From assembly GCA_041740975.1 (NCBI GenBank), contig JBGSKV010000004.1:1-64000 (forward strand): a stretch of DNA of 64,000 bases. The letters are read 5' to 3'. This DNA comes from JBGSKV01 sp041740975. GTDB lineage: Bacteria > Bdellovibrionota_B > Oligoflexia > Oligoflexales > JALZUQ01. The translations under genes and the position numbers were made by a program. The number at the start of each line of letters is the position of its first letter. Position 1 is the first letter of the stretch. Positions 43,219 to 51,815 of the stretch are shown one piece after another. The notes beneath the pieces are model-generated. The model was not told where the DNA came from and did no database searches. It was given only the letters and a program-made list of their open reading frames with translations.

Positions 43219-43818
43219 ATGCTTAAACAAAGCTTACTTATCGGAATATTTTGCTTATTTGGTGCCGTCACGAGCCTCGGTGAAAAAATTGATCGTGAAC
43301 TTCCTGCTGACCATTGCGAGCTGTATGTAAATGGTTTCGTGCAGGCAACGGGAAGGTATATTCACAGTTGGATTTGGCTTGAGTCCTATCTCTCGGTCAA
43401 TGAAAAAGATTTGGTAGGGAAACAAGGTGGGGAGATTCTCGAAGTCGGTATGCTTGCCAATGGCAAAGATGTTTTTAAGGCATTGAGAATAGAGCCAGCG
43501 TATTATCGCATTACGACTGATCTGCTTCCGCTTGATCCAGATGGACATGGCGGCTATGAGACGGGCGAACCCTATGACCTCAAAAACTTTTCGTATTATG
43601 TCATCGTCAAACGAGCAGATGGTTCCGTGGATCGTCTATGGCTATCAAATGGCGGTAAAGATTTTCAATGGCCAGAAGTCTACGAGCCTTTTGAGAAAAT
43701 TCGCGTCGAAGGTGCACCAGTTGGACGCGGCGAGGCATTTGCTTTAAAAACGGATGTTCAAAAAATATCGCCACTTTTTAATCAGCGTAAAGCTTGTCAA
43801 AATCTTTTTAAGGATTAG
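43219..43818 (+). CDS. Secreted or periplasmic protein of unknown function
   Basis: 199 residues from the ATG at 43219 (AAAGGGG upstream). Signal peptide MLKQSLLIGIFCLFGAVTSLG. Mature part is beta-rich with YVNGFVQATGRYIHSWIWLE, YYRITTDLLPLDPDGHGGYE, YYVIVKRADGSVDRLWLSNGG and two Cys (ADHCELY, RKACQNLF) that likely pair. Carbohydrate-binding-like beta sandwich is possible but unproven. Confidence 0.72.
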   Translation: MLKQSLLIGIFCLFGAVTSLGEKIDRELPADHCELYVNGFVQATGRYIHSWIWLESYLSVNEKDLVGKQGGEILEVGMLANGKDVFKALRIEPAYYRITTDLLPLDPDGHGGYETGEPYDLKNFSYYVIVKRADGSVDRLWLSNGGKDFQWPEVYEPFEKIRVEGAPVGRGEAFALKTDVQKISPLFNQRKACQNLFKD

Positions 43819-43833
43819 AAGGGGTTGAAGATT

Positions 43834-43869
43834 GGGTGCAAAAAAAGTGATTCAGGCCACTTTTTGCCC
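43834..43869. terminator. Bidirectional intrinsic terminator
   Basis: GGGTGCAAAAAAAGTG and CACTTTTTGCCC form a hairpin with A and T runs inside the stem, placed between two convergent genes ending at 43818 (+) and 43903 (-). Confidence 0.65.
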
Positions 43870-43902
43870 GAATCGGTCTTAATGGGCCAAAATATTTGAA
43901 GC

Positions 43903-44487
43903 CTATTTTGTTTTCTTTTTGAATACCACATCGAAACCATTTTCGTTGTCGCTAAATTTATGACGAGTTTTAGCCGACTGCCCATTTTCACCCGTAGTGG
44001 CAATAATCAATTCAGTTTTCTTGGTATTCAAGTTGAGTCTGGTATACAACGTAGATTGAGAAACTAATCCAAGCTTTGAAATTTCTGGACCTTTCTCGTA
44101 TGCAATGTCGGCAGCCAAATCAGTGGCACTATCTTCTTTAGACTCAAGTAAATCGATAAGCCCCTGGCCAACTAATTCTTCGTCTGCCGTTTCCGAGCAA
44201 TCAGAAGTAGAATTCCAGATTTTTGCAACTACATTTAAATCCAGGCTACTATTTTGATATTTTTCAATTTTAAAAATATATTTTGCAGATTTGATTGACT
44301 GGCTATCGGAAGCTGTCATATCAAAGCATTTCGTTTCCCACTCTCCTTCTAAATCCGCAATAAACGCTTTTACTTTTTTGCTGGATTGCAGATCTTTGAT
44401 TTTGGAGCTATCGTGGTTGCATCCTACAAACACAAACGCTGCGATGATAATGGAAAACACAATAAAGCTTCGCAATGAGATGGGCAT
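43903..44487 (-). CDS. Lipoprotein of unknown function
   Basis: 194 residues, signal MPISLRSFIVFSIIIAAFVFVGC with lipobox VFVGC. Domain starting LEGEWETKCFDMTAS and continuing with KSAKYIFKIEKYQNSSLDL and YTRLNLNTKKTELIIATT resembles a small eight-stranded barrel (the GxW start is lipocalin-like). One internal Cys pair is possible. No family named. Same strand as the caspase-like lipoprotein to its right. Confidence 0.72.
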   Translation of the reverse strand: MPISLRSFIVFSIIIAAFVFVGCNHDSSKIKDLQSSKKVKAFIADLEGEWETKCFDMTASDSQSIKSAKYIFKIEKYQNSSLDLNVVAKIWNSTSDCSETADEELVGQGLIDLLESKEDSATDLAADIAYEKGPEISKLGLVSQSTLYTRLNLNTKKTELIIATTGENGQSAKTRHKFSDNENGFDVVFKKKTK

Positions 44488-44649
44488 GACGGGTAACTCC
44501 GCGTGGAAAAAGGCTCGTACTCCGCCCCTGTTAGAGCAAGGTCCATGCCACTCTTTATGCTTGTAGAATTAGATAGATAGCGATCGGGGTGTGTCAAAAT
44601 GTCATCTCTTGCGCAGACTCGAGACGGATCGGGCGGGATGGGAACGGGT

Positions 44650-46290
44650 CTATTGACTACAGGTCTCTTCTCCCACAATGATAGGACCCTGCGCCTTAGG
44701 AAGTTTAGATAGTATATTGTGATTGCTCTCACCAGATAGAAGTCCTTCAAGCGAAAGTATGCTTGCACGAGACATGTCTTCGAAAAGGGATTGATTGACA
44801 TTGGCAATGATGTCGAAGTTCTTATTCTCTTCTTGGGCATAGGAATATGTCCAGCAGCCGTTCAAAAAGAAGAGAACATATTGTTCATCGGTGGGCTTTA
44901 TGATGGCGGTAAGATGCTCGATGTTATGACCGTATCCAGAATGCCCGTTGTAAGTAAAAAAATCACTCGGTCCAATTCGGTCGCCAAAAATAAGGTTAGC
45001 TAGTTCGGGAGTAATTTGATCAAGTTGTGAAACAAAGATAGCTTGAATATCTACGACTCCATCTTCCGGGACCAAATTATTGAGGCGGGGTCCCGTGTAT
45101 TTATAAACACGACGAATATTCGTAGAACTAATGGGGATTTCAGACTGCAATGCAAGTTTTTTTGAAGCGGCAAGCTTGTTTAGGAAGCTTCGGAAAGCTT
45201 TGGCACCAGCATCTGCACTCTTAAAATCGGCACTGCCCGCGTGGCTGCCAAAAACAAAAGTTGCAACGAATCGTCCGTCTTCCCACATGCGATTGTACTC
45301 GGGCTTTCCGCCATCGTAGTCGGCTTTTTGTGTCAGCTGTAGATGAATTGTTTTAATCTCGAAAAATTTGTGTTGGGCATTGATAGCGGCGAAATCACAT
45401 TTTTTGGGATCAAAATAGTAAAAGAAATTGCTAACATCAAATATGTCAGTGTCGGACTGGATTGAGCAGGCTCGGTAATTTTCGTAAACTGCCGAAAATA
45501 ATGACTCGCTTGCCGGTGCAGCCGAATAGTAATCGAGTGAATTTTTCGCCTTGTCTCGGCTAATCTGGGCCGGGAAAGTTGCATCGTAGGTCAGCTCAAA
45601 ATAATATTTATTTGAATCTCCAGCTATTAAAGGCGAGAACTTGTGATAATTAACTTTTATATTTGTTACGTTCAATTTATTAAAAGCCGCTACCATGCCT
45701 TCGTGTTCGAATTGTCTTAAGCCAAGTTGAAGTTGTGATTGAATAGCTTCGCGAACTTTGTAACTAATGGATGATTCAGGTTCGTTTATTGAACTCATGG
45801 CCTCTTGTACGTCTTTAGCAATTTCTTGGCGACTAGGATCTTCCCCGTCTGCATAAACTGTGTATTCAGTTCTTTTTAATCCCTTAGACCTGGGAGACGA
45901 TCGGTTCTCTGAACTTGGTCGAGAAAAGAAGTTCTGAAGTGAGTCTAAAAACCCACCGCCACTGCTATTAGTTGTAGATGGGCTGTTGACAGGTGGCGGC
46001 GAACCTGATGGAAGTGTGGGGCTGACGTTGATGTACGTGTTACCGACGTTAACAAGATCTCCCGGTTCTGGGGGATAATAGTTTCCATCTGGTGCGTAAT
46101 CCGGTTCTGGCAATCCACTATCATTGTATTTATCAATAAGGTCTCTGGCATCAAGGAGGATTGTGCCACCCTTAATTGTTGCCAGATATGAATAATGCGA
46201 AGCAGAGTAATCGGAAAGCGAACTTACTCTGGGTTTGCAACCGAAGAAAACTGACAATATTAGAATGGTGAGAATGTTTTTTTTCGTCAT
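44650..46290 (-). CDS. Lipoprotein with clan CD (caspase/CHAT-like) His-Cys signature
   Basis: 546 residues from the ATG at 46290 (GGAG 11 bases upstream), signal MTKKNILTILILSVFFGC. A Pro/Ser-rich linker spans residues about 60-125. The C-terminal third contains FFTYNGHSGYGHNIEHLTAI and, 20 residues on, YVLFFLNGCWTYSYAQEE: a His-Ser-Gly after a hydrophobic strand and a Cys after the next strand, as in clan CD cysteine peptidases (caspase, gingipain, CHAT). Proteolytic function is inferred only from this arrangement. Secreted lipoprotein, so it would act in the envelope or outside. Confidence 0.7.
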   Translation of the reverse strand: MTKKNILTILILSVFFGCKPRVSSLSDYSASHYSYLATIKGGTILLDARDLIDKYNDSGLPEPDYAPDGNYYPPEPGDLVNVGNTYINVSPTLPSGSPPPVNSPSTTNSSGGGFLDSLQNFFSRPSSENRSSPRSKGLKRTEYTVYADGEDPSRQEIAKDVQEAMSSINEPESSISYKVREAIQSQLQLGLRQFEHEGMVAAFNKLNVTNIKVNYHKFSPLIAGDSNKYYFELTYDATFPAQISRDKAKNSLDYYSAAPASESLFSAVYENYRACSIQSDTDIFDVSNFFYYFDPKKCDFAAINAQHKFFEIKTIHLQLTQKADYDGGKPEYNRMWEDGRFVATFVFGSHAGSADFKSADAGAKAFRSFLNKLAASKKLALQSEIPISSTNIRRVYKYTGPRLNNLVPEDGVVDIQAIFVSQLDQITPELANLIFGDRIGPSDFFTYNGHSGYGHNIEHLTAIIKPTDEQYVLFFLNGCWTYSYAQEENKNFDIIANVNQSLFEDMSRASILSLEGLLSGESNHNILSKLPKAQGPIIVGEETCSQ

Positions 46291-46468
46291 GAAAAGCAAA
46301 ACTCCGTAATGGAGTTCTTTCGGACGTAAATCTAGACTATTTAGAGCAAATTCACGGGTGCCAACGCGTCGAAGGCTTTCGGTGTGTGAGTGGCGAAATG
46401 TGTTTCAATCCAAATATGGACGAAAAGTGCAGTCCTCTCAATATCTTGAGGTATTGCAGGAAGGAGTT

Positions 46469-46540
46469 CTAGCTTCGGGTTTCGACTTTAGAACCGGTTC
46501 TTAAGGCGTTACCCGCTTGCGCTTGATTCGGCGTTGGCCG
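46469..46540 (-). pseudogene. Decayed copy of the 3' end of corC
   Basis: This 72-base stretch aligns with the last 73 bases of corC (46963-47035): both begin CTAGCTT-GGG-TTCGACTT and end GATTCGGCGTTGGCCG, with one indel between. Read on the minus strand it gives GQRRIKRKRVT and then breaks, against GQRRIERMRVT in the intact gene. It lies just left of the small secreted protein gene at 46594, so that gene is flanked by two copies of the corC end, the mark of a past duplication. Confidence 0.75.
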
Positions 46541-46593
46541 GTGAAAGAAGATAAGTTATGTTCGGCCATCAATGAAGTTGGAGGAAACCCACA

Positions 46594-46950
46594 ATGCGCT
46601 TGGTTATTTTAATGTTTTTCATGATGATGCCATTTCCGGTTTTAGGAGCAAATCCAGAGGAAACTCCCCCACGAGGAACGCTCAAGAAAATTGTTGGAAT
46701 TTCCTTGACGGTGATTGGTGGTGCAGCCGTAGTTGTAACTGCAAACTTTACAGTAACTCCAAAAAAAGAGACGTATCTAATTTACGGAGTTGGCGCTGCA
46801 TCCATATTCGCAGGTGTTCTGGTAATTAAGTCTGGCAATGCCGACGGTCGACGCTATCGTGAATGGCAACAAAGGAAAGTCTCGCAGCACGGAACAGGAA
46901 TTCAGATTTTGGAGAAGGGCCCCGCATTGGCATATGAATACAAGTTCTAG
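46594..46950 (+). CDS. Small secreted/membrane protein, paralogue of 42574-42927
   Basis: 118 residues. Signal peptide MRLVILMFFMMMPFPVLGAN, then PPRGTLKKIVGISLTVIGGA, a second hydrophobic part (YGVGAASIFAGVLVIKSGN) and the tail GRRYREWQQRKVSQHGTGI; PALAYEYKF at the C-terminus matches PALAYELEF in its paralogue. Convergent with corC, 12 bases apart. Function unknown. Confidence 0.8.
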   Translation: MRLVILMFFMMMPFPVLGANPEETPPRGTLKKIVGISLTVIGGAAVVVTANFTVTPKKETYLIYGVGAASIFAGVLVIKSGNADGRRYREWQQRKVSQHGTGIQILEKGPALAYEYKF

Positions 46951-46962
46951 CTTTAGGAATGG

Positions 46963-48300
46963 CTAGCTTTGGGCTTCGACTTCAGAGGCAGGTTTTTCAC
47001 GCGTGACCCGCATACGCTCGATTCGGCGTTGGCCGACCTCAGTAACTTCAATAATCAAATGGCCAATCGTCATGCGTTGTCCCACTTCGGGAAGTTCGCC
47101 CACAATCTCTGTGATCCAACCACCAACGGTATCAACGTCCGCTTCTAGTTTTTCTTTTTCAGCTTCACTGACGGTATCTTCCAGTCCGTAAAACTCTACG
47201 AACTCATCAATATTCACCGCACCGGAAACATCGTAAATGCCAGGGGTGATCTCGACAATTTCGGCTTCTTCCACATCATGTTCGTCTTGAATATCGCCGA
47301 CGATTTCTTCCAAGATATCTTCCATGGTGACGATACCGGCCGTTCCACCGTATTCATCGACAACGATGGCCATGTGGACTTTACTTTTTTTGAGGTCCTT
47401 AAAGACTTCCATCAAAGGTTTGGACTCGGGTGTAAAGTATGGTTCACGAATCAAATCAGATAGCTTCGGTGCGGGGCCGCCATTGGCTTTGGCAGCGTAC
47501 TTAATAATATCTTTCACCAAAACAATCCCTGTGACGTTATCGATCGAATCCTTGAACACAGGGATACGAGAATGGCCACATTCGTTTATGAGCTGAATAG
47601 CATCTTGAATCGTGTCAGAGTCTTCGTTAAGCGCATTGATATCCGTTCGAGGCGTCATCACTTCGCGAACGACGGTTTCATCAAAGTCGAATACGCCGCT
47701 AATCATATCTCGTTTCGTATCTTCAATTGCGCCGTCACTTTCGCCGACATTGATCAGGAACTCTAGTTCTTCTTCCGTGATGGATGGACTATGACTTTTA
47801 TTTTTCGTCATGTAAGTCACAAAGATTTGCGCCGCTTCAGAAAACAACCAAACTAAAGGAAACAAAGCGTAGTAAGCCATGCGAACGATATGAAGTGAGT
47901 AAATCGCTACAGGTTCAGCGTGGGCTTTGGCGTAAGACTTCGGGATGATCTCACCGAAAGTGAGAACTAAGAAAGTGACGGCACCTGTTGCAATGGCAAT
48001 GCCGCGATCGTCAAAATATTTGATTGCCAACCCTGTGGTTATAGCACCTGCCAAAATATTGATGGCAGTGTTGTAGATCAAAATAGTCGTGATGATACGG
48101 TGGGGTTTATCGAGCCAAATCTTAAGATGGTTCATCGACTTACCGTGCGAATCGATCAAATGGCGGACTTTCAACGCCCCCAAGGACGTGATGGCAGTTT
48201 CAGCTGCAGAAAAGAACGACGAGATCACCAAACAAACGCCGACGGCAATTAAGCTGTACATATCTGAGGTCGTAAAGAGAGCGCTAGACATGGCTGGCAA
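46963..48300 (-). CDS. corC: CorC/HlyC family protein (CNNM, CBS pair, CorC domains)
   Basis: 445 residues. CNNM membrane domain with ISSFFSAAETAITSLGALKVRHL and ILAGAITTGLAIKYF, a CBS pair (VREVMTPRTDINALNED; FKDLKKSKVHMAIVVDEYGGTAGIVTMED) and the C-terminal CorC_HlyC domain (VDTVGGWITEIVGELPEVGQ). Implicated in Mg2+/Co2+ efflux or resistance. Its start overlaps the ybeY end by 17 bases, the common ybeY-corC arrangement of proteobacteria. Confidence 0.92.
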   Translation of the reverse strand: MPAMSSALFTTSDMYSLIAVGVCLVISSFFSAAETAITSLGALKVRHLIDSHGKSMNHLKIWLDKPHRIITTILIYNTAINILAGAITTGLAIKYFDDRGIAIATGAVTFLVLTFGEIIPKSYAKAHAEPVAIYSLHIVRMAYYALFPLVWLFSEAAQIFVTYMTKNKSHSPSITEEELEFLINVGESDGAIEDTKRDMISGVFDFDETVVREVMTPRTDINALNEDSDTIQDAIQLINECGHSRIPVFKDSIDNVTGIVLVKDIIKYAAKANGGPAPKLSDLIREPYFTPESKPLMEVFKDLKKSKVHMAIVVDEYGGTAGIVTMEDILEEIVGDIQDEHDVEEAEIVEITPGIYDVSGAVNIDEFVEFYGLEDTVSEAEKEKLEADVDTVGGWITEIVGELPEVGQRMTIGHLIIEVTEVGQRRIERMRVTREKPASEVEAQS

Positions 48301-48823
48301 TCCTTTTTACGAAATTTTGCAAAATCACTGCTTGAACAGCGGAGTCTTGCATGATTATTTTTTGCTGAGAGGTCATCAGAGCTTCTTCATCTTTTTCTTT
48401 ATGATCATGACCGCAAAGGTGGAGTACACCATGCGTCACGAGAAATCCCACTTCTTGATCGAGGGGATGATCAATGTCTTGCGCGTTTTGGGCGGCTTCA
48501 TCCAGTGAAATAATAATATCGCCAAGCACTTTTATAGGAGATGAGTCTTTCATTGTTTCTTGTTTACCGGATATGAGGCGAGGTTCTTGCCACTCAACTT
48601 GAGGAAACGCTAAGACATCGGTCGGTCGGTCGATCTGCCGGTATTCGCGATTCAACTTATGGATTTCAGCACTGTCTACCAACTGAATATTGAGCTCATA
48701 GTCTTCGACATGCAATAGCTCACAAACTCGGCGTGCCAGAGATGACAGTCGTTTCGTGTCTACGGTGTATTTATCGGTAGTGCATTCGATAGTTATGGTT
48801 GGTGCAAGTTCGTCGTCGTCCAA
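48284..48823 (-). CDS. ybeY: Endoribonuclease YbeY (rRNA maturation)
   Basis: 179 residues, TTG start with AGGAG about 11 bases upstream. Zinc-binding motif HGVLHLCGHDH with His131, His135 and His141, plus LNREYRQIDRPTDVLAFPQ in the usual place. YbeY is a single-strand-specific RNase that helps mature the 16S rRNA 3' end and monitor ribosomes. Overlaps corC by 17 bases. Confidence 0.95.
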   Translation of the reverse strand: MDDDELAPTITIECTTDKYTVDTKRLSSLARRVCELLHVEDYELNIQLVDSAEIHKLNREYRQIDRPTDVLAFPQVEWQEPRLISGKQETMKDSSPIKVLGDIIISLDEAAQNAQDIDHPLDQEVGFLVTHGVLHLCGHDHKEKDEEALMTSQQKIIMQDSAVQAVILQNFVKRIASHV

Positions 48824-49101
48824 GTAACTTTTAAACTCCTATCATTGGTCAAAGCTCGATGTGAGGCTCTCAGCATTCTGTTGCGATGTGCCCCGGCTTT
48901 GACTTGATCGGGACGCCAAACACGCGCAATGACGTGATTTGGTGCATTCGAGATACCTATTATATTTAAACTATCGGCGGCCGGAAGGTAAGGTTTATGT
49001 AGATTCGGATATAGTGAGATTCCGAAAATGGTTTTTAATCCAATAGTTTCAGTATGTTACTCTGTTTTGCGGTAATGGTTAAAACCTCTAGACGTGAAAA
49101 C

Positions 49102-49788
49102 TCAGTCAGGAAAGCGGTACTTTGCTTCGTGGGTTGGGATTCCTAGTTTCGTAAACTTTTCTTCAAATGTTGTGCAATAGCGACCAGTTATCAAATCAAT
49201 CGTTTCCCTCTTTTCGAGTTTCAAATTTGCTGTAACATCAACCATGGCTTGAAAATAAGCAGGCTCATCGGTCTTCAGCCAGAGAAATCCCCCGGGTTTA
49301 ACGACCGTCAACAGTTTGGCGCCGAAGTCTTCACTAAATAGTCGATGCTTGCTGTGTTTGGACTTCGGCCAGGGGTCTGGAAAAAAAATCAATATGCCAC
49401 TAAGTTCGCCTGGCGCGAAAACTCGGTCGATGTGATTCGCGTTACACATCATGACGCCTACATTAGCCAGGTTCTTGCGAAGGGCTCGTTCGGCCGACAT
49501 GACCACACGTTTGTAAGTAATATCCATTCCCAAAAAACCGACCTCGGGATGATCTTGAGCAAGCGAATTGAGGGTTCGACCTTTATGGCAGCCTATTTCT
49601 AGAACGAGTGGAGTTTCATTGGATAGGCCAAGCTCGCAGCGCCATTTTCCAGCCTTGTAATTTAAGGATTCGCCGTAATAAGTTTTGGCGCCACTTCCCA
49701 CTTGAAGTTTGGAAACATAGGGATTGCTGGATGGATTGGGTATGGCGGCAGTGGGATCTTTGAATGGATTTGATAGGGTTTTCAACAT
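49102..49788 (-). CDS. trmB: tRNA (guanine-N7)-methyltransferase TrmB
   Basis: 228 residues. SAM-binding loop PLVLEIGCHKGRTLNSLAQD, then FLGMDITYKRV, and the tRNA-methylase signature LIFFPDPWPKSKHSKHRL. It methylates G46 of tRNAs in the cytoplasm. The gene sits directly downstream of rnpB on the same strand. The N-terminal 35 residues (MLKTLSNPFKDPTAAIPNPS) are longer than usual and poorly conserved. Confidence 0.95.
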   Translation of the reverse strand: MLKTLSNPFKDPTAAIPNPSSNPYVSKLQVGSGAKTYYGESLNYKAGKWRCELGLSNETPLVLEIGCHKGRTLNSLAQDHPEVGFLGMDITYKRVVMSAERALRKNLANVGVMMCNANHIDRVFAPGELSGILIFFPDPWPKSKHSKHRLFSEDFGAKLLTVVKPGGFLWLKTDEPAYFQAMVDVTANLKLEKRETIDLITGRYCTTFEEKFTKLGIPTHEAKYRFPD

Positions 49789-49851
49789 GCAGGGAGATCC
49801 TTAGCCTTCGGCTCTGGATAACAAATAAGTAGTCTAGGAAGAAAGACATTT

Positions 49852-50246
49852 AAGGTCGACAATAAGCCGGATTCTGTAGCACTTCTTGCGAAGCTGACTG
49901 CCATTCATCTGGGAGTTGCGTTACCGCAATCCTCAAGCGACCTACCCAGGAGATTACCGAACCAGTAACGCTCACTTGCGTGAGCCTCCCCTCTATTTGG
50001 TCTTGCTTCAGATGGGGTTTGCCAAGCCAACATGTTGCCATGTTGCTGGTGCGCTCTTACCGCACCGTTTCATCCTTACCGAACTTAGCCGAAGCTTTGT
50101 CAGGCGGTTTGTTTTCTGTTGCACTTTCCGTCGGGTTGCCCCGCCTGGTCGTTAACCAGCATCTTGCTCTATGAAGTCCGGACTTTCCTCCAAAATAAAA
50201 AAACGGGTTAGCTTCTTTATTTCCGCGGCAGTCCTGTCTACCTCTT
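49852..50246 (-). ncRNA. rnpB: RNase P RNA (bacterial type A)
   Basis: About 395 nt on the minus strand. The P4 5' half and CR I region GGAGGAAAGTCCGGACTTCA lies near 50180, the CR V/P4 3' half and 3' end ACAGAATCCGGCTTAT is at 49860-49875. P1 can form between AGGTAGACA near the 5' end and TGTCGACCT at the 3' end with one mismatch. Ends are estimated from this pairing. The RNA is the catalytic subunit that trims tRNA 5' leaders. Confidence 0.95.
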
Positions 50247-50425
50247 ACGTCTTCTTCCTAGACGTGCTTAATGAGATAGGCTGATTCGCTACATAAGTCA
50301 ACGATGGGCGAGGAAAGACCAAGCGCGCGGCTGTATCACATTGTAATGACTCGTAAGGTGTTAGAACCACTAGACATGTTGCACCGTTCAGTTATGCTGC
50401 CTGCTTGTGAAAAAACGGATTGGGG

Positions 50426-51802
50426 ATGCGCTTGGCTAAAATTTCCAGTTTTATTCTTGTCGCCTTACTCGCACTCCTGATGGCCTGTAAGGCTAGGACG
50501 GTTTCTGAGGTCAAGATCATTCATGGTGACGAACTATTAGATCATCAGTTTCCCACTACTGGCGAGTTGGTGGTGGATGCGACACGAAAAAATCTTTTTG
50601 GCGATGCACCAGCACATCAAGCCTTTAATGAAGGTTTTTGCACGGCTACTTTGATCTGTGATGATGTGATTCTCACCGCGGCTCATTGTGTCGAAGACTT
50701 TTTCGGCAAGCCCAAGGTTTTTTCTGAAGAGAATGCCGTTCGCTATTTTCATATGGATGCTTTGGACGAACGCTTTGAACTGGACTGGGATAGTCCAGGA
50801 GGGAGGGTGCCACATCACAAGTTTTTTAGAGGAAATTCCACGCCGGATATTTCCTACGATGCGGCACTAGTCAAGCTCAAAACCCGCGTACCTGATTTTG
50901 ATTTAATTAATCGTTTTCCTCTTGCCTCCCAGAAAATTAGCAAAACGGATTCCGTAAAGGACACGAAGAAACTTTTATCGATTGGCTATAGCAATACGGT
51001 TGGGCTTTTTCCGGATGATACGGCGTCGCATGTACGCCGCATCGGTGAGTTTGCTTTTGATAAATACAAACGATCCTCAGCGATGGGGATAAAGTATCAT
51101 CAAGATATTCTTTCTTCGCGTTTCGGTAAGTACAAAATCTGTCATGGTGATAGTGGTGGCGCCTTGTACATTCGTAGAAATGGACGCTACGAGCAGATCG
51201 CCATCAATAACTTGCTAGATGAGCAAACCAAAACAATTACCAAGATGGTCACGGGTAGTTTGTCGAGTTACCAACAGTACAAAATATGTCATTATATCGA
51301 CTCAGGACTTTTTGCATCGATACCTGATCTAAAACCCTGGATCATTGAGAACACCCAAAAAATGTGTTCCGATCCAAGTCAAGTCATTCTAGATCCTGCC
51401 AAGGCGCCAAAAACTGAGGTTTTTCAGAAGCGTTCAATGGATGTCGCGCGACACATAGTTCTCTACCGGCCTGACGCTGAAGACAACATCAAGGTCAAGT
51501 GTGCCTATAATAAAACACCGTATTTTATCTCGGATCTTTACGTGACGGTCACCGCTGGTGCCATTGTCTTAAAGTATTCAACTTATGATCCCACCAACAA
51601 ATGGAAACCTTGGTCGACGACCGGAAGTGCACTAAAAATTAGTAAATATTCGGCACGTAAAGAACTGGAATGGCTTTTAATGACCCGCAAACCAACTCAA
51701 AAAGATATTTTGGATTTTTTTGTGAAATACGTTCAACCAGAGTCAGCTCGCAGTGGCCATGCGTCATGGATCATTGAGACGTGTGAAGAGGATAAGTCTT
51801 GA
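50426..51802 (+). CDS. Trypsin-like (S1) serine protease lipoprotein
   Basis: 458 residues from the ATG at 50426, signal MRLAKISSFILVALLALLMAC. Catalytic triad: His near 86 in VILTAAHCVED, Asp near 145 in DISYDAALVKL, Ser near 242 in CHGDSGGALYI. The GFCTATLI strand before the His is typical of S1 proteases. The C-terminal 190 residues are an extra domain with KICHYIDSGLFASIPDLKPW and RHIVLYRPDAEDNIKVKC that I cannot name. Lipid-anchored in the envelope. Follows rnpB divergently and precedes cstA. Confidence 0.9.
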   Translation: MRLAKISSFILVALLALLMACKARTVSEVKIIHGDELLDHQFPTTGELVVDATRKNLFGDAPAHQAFNEGFCTATLICDDVILTAAHCVEDFFGKPKVFSEENAVRYFHMDALDERFELDWDSPGGRVPHHKFFRGNSTPDISYDAALVKLKTRVPDFDLINRFPLASQKISKTDSVKDTKKLLSIGYSNTVGLFPDDTASHVRRIGEFAFDKYKRSSAMGIKYHQDILSSRFGKYKICHGDSGGALYIRRNGRYEQIAINNLLDEQTKTITKMVTGSLSSYQQYKICHYIDSGLFASIPDLKPWIIENTQKMCSDPSQVILDPAKAPKTEVFQKRSMDVARHIVLYRPDAEDNIKVKCAYNKTPYFISDLYVTVTAGAIVLKYSTYDPTNKWKPWSTTGSALKISKYSARKELEWLLMTRKPTQKDILDFFVKYVQPESARSGHASWIIETCEEDKS

Positions 51803-51815
51803 GAGGATTCGTATC

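Noticed and set aside
48796..49051. An uninterrupted minus-strand frame of about 85 codons just upstream of ybeY with protein-like wording.
   Set aside because: It has no start codon except one ATG near its end, no ribosome binding site, and overlaps the ybeY start. A stop-free run of this length is expected by chance somewhere in a window this size.
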